A stretch of DNA of 64,000 nt from Hirschia baltica ATCC 49814 (GTDB lineage Bacteria > Pseudomonadota > Alphaproteobacteria > Caulobacterales > Hyphomonadaceae), in contig NC_012982.1 of assembly GCF_000023785.1 (NCBI RefSeq), forward strand, positions 868,001 to 932,000, in the 5' to 3' direction. The position numbers and the translations under genes were made by a program. Of the stretch, positions 61,763-64,000 are shown one piece after another. Every line of letters starts with the position of its first letter. Position 1 is the first letter of the stretch. Under the pieces are notes generated by a model. It did no database searches. It saw only the letters and a program-made list of their open reading frames with translations, and had not been told where the DNA came from.

Positions 61763-62872
61763 TTAGAAAGCTTTTTGCCAACCAAGGTTTAGCGTTAAAT
61801 CTGTTTCCATTTGAGGACCATTCAGGTCCTGATACAGGGGAAAACCTGCTTCAAAAGCGATGCGTTGACTCTTGAGAAACCCAGATTGTCCAACATAATT
61901 GAAGCCAATAAGTGCTTCTATTTTTTCGCCACCATAATTGTCCGGATCAGCAGTTTGAACAGGTGCCATTATATTGATGTCTTGGCCGTCAATTGCACCT
62001 AAAGTTTCACCACGGATTCTGCCAGAAACTGAAAACGAAGGAATAAATTCATAGGCAGCCCATGCTGTTGCTTCAAATTTGTTCCCCAATGAATAGTTCT
62101 CATCATTTTCATTTAACCGAATAACGGCACTTGCTTGACCACCTAAACTCCATTGTCCTTTGAGGGTACGTGCTGTGATGGATGGCTTTAGGTCAAATGT
62201 TCCTGAACCCAATTGCATTGCATACGGTGAACGTAGCGTGGGCTGCATATTCATAGGTGTGAGAACTTGCGCTGACTCTTCAATTGAACCAGTCGGCAAG
62301 GAAAGACTTAAACCAACATTGAATTGCTGGTGGGGTGTTTTACCTTCATCTAAGCCAATGATTGCACCAATGGTTGTGTCCCCGAAGCCAGATGTCTCAA
62401 CGTTGAATTCTCCAAGGATATTGGTTCCCATTCCGCCCATATACGTGGTGTGGTTCATGTCATTTGTTGTGTACATGCCCATAGCCATTAGTGTGATGCG
62501 GTCTGATAGACCATACATGCCACCGACCATGTGCATTTTCATTCTCATATCGTTTGGCACAACGCGCAAAGTAGGCGGCATAGAAGGCATACCAGCAAAT
62601 TTATTGGGAATGGTGGTGACTATTTCTTCATTGGAAAGTGAGTCTGTGCCGTTTCTATTGCCTTCCATATCCATGTACATAAAGCGATAGGAGGTCATCC
62701 ATTCACCTTTTTTGTGGCGATGGTCCGCCATAACACCGATAGGGGCATGGTCCGTGGCGTAATTTACCTTACCGCCATCACCATCATGGGCGAAAGCAGG
62801 CGCTGAAATGGAAACACAAAGCGCGATTGCACTTGCAGATAGTTTTGAAATACGTGTCATTTGAATTCTCAT
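61763..62872 (-). CDS. Met/His-rich outer-membrane protein, phenol-degradation/transporter-like barrel
   Basis: A 369-residue protein with a signal peptide (about 1-28) that reads FAHDGDGG at the mature end. It has a beta-barrel pattern and a Met/His-rich middle (MYMDMEG, MRMKMHMVGGMYG, MGMYTTNDMNH), which can bind copper. It ends LTLNLGWQKAF, with a terminal Phe typical of outer-membrane barrels. It resembles transporter-like proteins found with copper genes. Start ATG 62872; ATG 62860 is possible. A small DUF2946-like gene lies upstream on the same strand. Copper role is an inference. Confidence 0.75.
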   Translation of the reverse strand: MRIQMTRISKLSASAIALCVSISAPAFAHDGDGGKVNYATDHAPIGVMADHRHKKGEWMTSYRFMYMDMEGNRNGTDSLSNEEIVTTIPNKFAGMPSMPPTLRVVPNDMRMKMHMVGGMYGLSDRITLMAMGMYTTNDMNHTTYMGGMGTNILGEFNVETSGFGDTTIGAIIGLDEGKTPHQQFNVGLSLSLPTGSIEESAQVLTPMNMQPTLRSPYAMQLGSGTFDLKPSITARTLKGQWSLGGQASAVIRLNENDENYSLGNKFEATAWAAYEFIPSFSVSGRIRGETLGAIDGQDINIMAPVQTADPDNYGGEKIEALIGFNYVGQSGFLKSQRIAFEAGFPLYQDLNGPQMETDLTLNLGWQKAF

Positions 62873-62916
62873 ACTTTTCTCGCTTTATCGAGCGAGTTAG
62901 ATTTTTACGGTGAGGT

Positions 62917-63282
62917 TTAAATCCAAAGCAGAGCTGGTGGGCCACGCGCAGGAAGCGGTGGAGACGTTGAATAAATAAAAGCAACATCTTTAGGGTGAAT
63001 GCCACCCGAAGATGGGATCACTTGAAGAATTATATCTTGTTTGAGGGAAGCAGAGTTAAGAGTCCAGTGTGTTAGGGACGCGTACTCACAAGAAGTGCTG
63101 TCATCAGAATTTTGATGATCTTCGATCGAGTCTAAAAATTTGCCAGTTGTGATGTCGAGTTTTGCAAAACGGTCATTATGGCCGCCACCACAAATTTTTA
63201 CACGAATGAGATTGTCAGGGTCTGTCTCGACCATATAGCCGTCAGCTATTGTTGCATTCAGGGCAACAAAGCACATCGTCAA
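62917..63282 (-). CDS. DUF2946-like small secreted protein (start uncertain)
   Basis: About 121 residues are clear, with a CGGGHND motif, a pair of further cysteines and a Pro-rich, Arg-containing end (LPARGPPAL). These recall DUF2946, a small copper-linked family. The first usual codon in frame is a TTG at 63282, leaving a truncated signal peptide. The frame upstream, to about 63345, encodes a proper basic-hydrophobic leader (KHKIRFIALL) but has no ATG, GTG or TTG. Translation may begin at an unusual codon, or the gene has lost its start. It precedes the Met/His-rich barrel gene by 44 bases. Confidence 0.6.
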   Translation of the reverse strand: MTMCFVALNATIADGYMVETDPDNLIRVKICGGGHNDRFAKLDITTGKFLDSIEDHQNSDDSTSCEYASLTHWTLNSASLKQDIILQVIPSSGGIHPKDVAFIYSTSPPLPARGPPALLWI

Positions 63283-63445
63283 TAACGCGATGAAGCGGAT
63301 CTTATGTTTTGTGATTAACTGAATTTCACATACTTTCAGAATGAGTTGAGGCGCTCTCTAGCATCCTAAATCATTCATGATAAGTGCGATAAAACGCGCA
63401 TCCATATTTGAACAATACTCGTGGTCTGGAAAAGGCCAGCATTGT

Positions 63446-64000
63446 TTATAAAAGTGCGACTATTTCAGCTTTGAGTTCGGGGAGGCCGATGTTTTTTTCT
63501 GCCGATGTAAGCATGATGCGAGGGTGGGCCGCTGGATTTTTTTTAATTGCAACAACAGCGTCATCAATTACTTTGTCTAGCTCTGATTTTTTGAGCTTAT
63601 CAGCTTTTGTTAGAACGATCTGATAATTTAAGGCTGCGCGATCGAGAACTTTCATGATGCCTCTATCAACATCTCCAACACCGCGACGGCTATCAATGAG
63701 CAAAAATACGCGTTGTAAATTTGTGCGTCCGCGAAGATAGGTTTGGGTGAAATTTGTCCATTTATCGACGACGGCTTTGGGTGCTTTTGCAAAACCATAG
63801 CCGGGAAGGTCCACCACATATAGAGCTTCAAGAATGGTAAAGAAGTTTATCTCTTGTGTGCGCCCCGGTTGGCCAGAAGCGCGTGCGAGTTGTTTGCGGT
63901 TGAACAAAGCGTTGATGAGAGAAGATTTTCCAACATTAGAGCGGCCAGCAAATGCGATTTCAGGGCGATCAGCTGGGGGAAGGCCCTGCATGTTTACGAC
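63446..64000 (-). CDS. engB: Ribosome-associated GTPase EngB/YihA, N-terminus outside the window
   Basis: EngB is an essential GTPase for large-subunit assembly and division. The visible 185 residues contain the G1 loop GRSNVGKSSL, G2 region RTQEINFF, G3 DLPGYGFA, G4 TKADKLKK and G5 TSAEK. The frame stays open to the window edge, and family members have about 20-25 residues before this point, so the N-terminus lies beyond. An ATG at 63991 is an internal residue. Confidence 0.95.
   Translation of the reverse strand, partial: VVNMQGLPPADRPEIAFAGRSNVGKSSLINALFNRKQLARASGQPGRTQEINFFTILEALYVVDLPGYGFAKAPKAVVDKWTNFTQTYLRGRTNLQRVFLLIDSRRGVGDVDRGIMKVLDRAALNYQIVLTKADKLKKSELDKVIDDAVVAIKKNPAAHPRIMLTSAEKNIGLPELKAEIVALL

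Noticed and set aside
1-64000. CRISPR arrays, IS elements, prophage genes, tRNA genes
   Set aside because: No spaced direct repeats, transposase, integrase or phage structural genes were seen, and no tRNA cloverleaf was recognised in the intergenic regions.

Overview
The window reads as chromosomal DNA of a marine alphaproteobacterium of moderate GC, most like the Hyphomonadaceae/Caulobacterales (Hirschia- or Hyphomonas-like). That placement is an inference. It rests on a DUF4167 gene after prmC, a complete Flp/Tad (Cpa) pilus locus, the carboxyspermidine route to polyamines, a speF-like RNA leader before a PLP-fold ornithine decarboxylase, the ffs-dnaX-ybaB-recR neighbourhood, a CYP153-type P450 and a likely CtrA site before the pilin. 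No plasmid, prophage, IS element, CRISPR array or tRNA gene was recognised. Almost all of the window is coding, with genes on both strands.

Layout. 1-2.8 kb: tail of a MOSC protein, prmC, DUF4167, a DUF4349 lipoprotein. 2.9-10.2 kb: polyamine genes (nspC, a carboxyspermidine dehydrogenase, an ornithine decarboxylase with a structured leader). They are interrupted by a four-gene heavy-metal operon (MerT-like, HMA/His-rich, outer-membrane barrel, His/Cys-rich) and an AT-rich trypsin-like protease gene. 10.2-12.6 kb: a YqaE/Pmp3 mini-protein, a GT4 glycosyltransferase, a DUF533 protein. 12.6-17.3 kb: class Ia ribonucleotide reductase genes nrdA and nrdB, each preceded by two NrdR-box-like palindromes 31 bp apart, with an unknown secreted protein between them and a perfect DnaA box upstream of nrdA. 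17.4-26.1 kb: PMT mannosyltransferase, AMP nucleosidase, small secreted/NTF2-like proteins, CYP153, a tyrosine phosphatase, pabB-pabC.

26.2-39.3 kb is the Tad pilus locus. The pilin flp, cpaA, cpaB, cpaC, cpaD, cpaE, cpaF, tadB and tadC read rightward; two TadE-type pseudopilins and a lone CpaC-N-domain protein read leftward from the same intergenic region; tadD closes the locus in inverted orientation. CpaE carries an unusual acidic extension of about 365 residues. 39.4-45.7 kb: M17 aminopeptidase, MarR regulator, NlpC/P60 protein, a membrane cytochrome c, pheA, a YHS protein, nudC.

45.7-56.1 kb: the SRP RNA, then a TIR-domain membrane protein and a divergent secreted Cys-rich protein lying between ffs and dnaX-ybaB-recR, then rmuC and def-fmt-truA. 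56.2-64 kb: a methyltransferase, a transglutaminase-like protein, a leftward argB-DUF1036-nucleotidase-dapD run, a second metal-type pair (Met/His-rich outer-membrane protein and DUF2946-like protein), and the main part of engB running off the end.

The best leads for something undescribed are the TIR/secreted-protein pair at 45.9-48.9 kb, the metal operon at 4.2-6.2 kb, the hairpin that contains the nspC start codon, the acidic tail on CpaE, and the regulatory DNA around nrdA. Motif assignments were made by eye; no database search was run.
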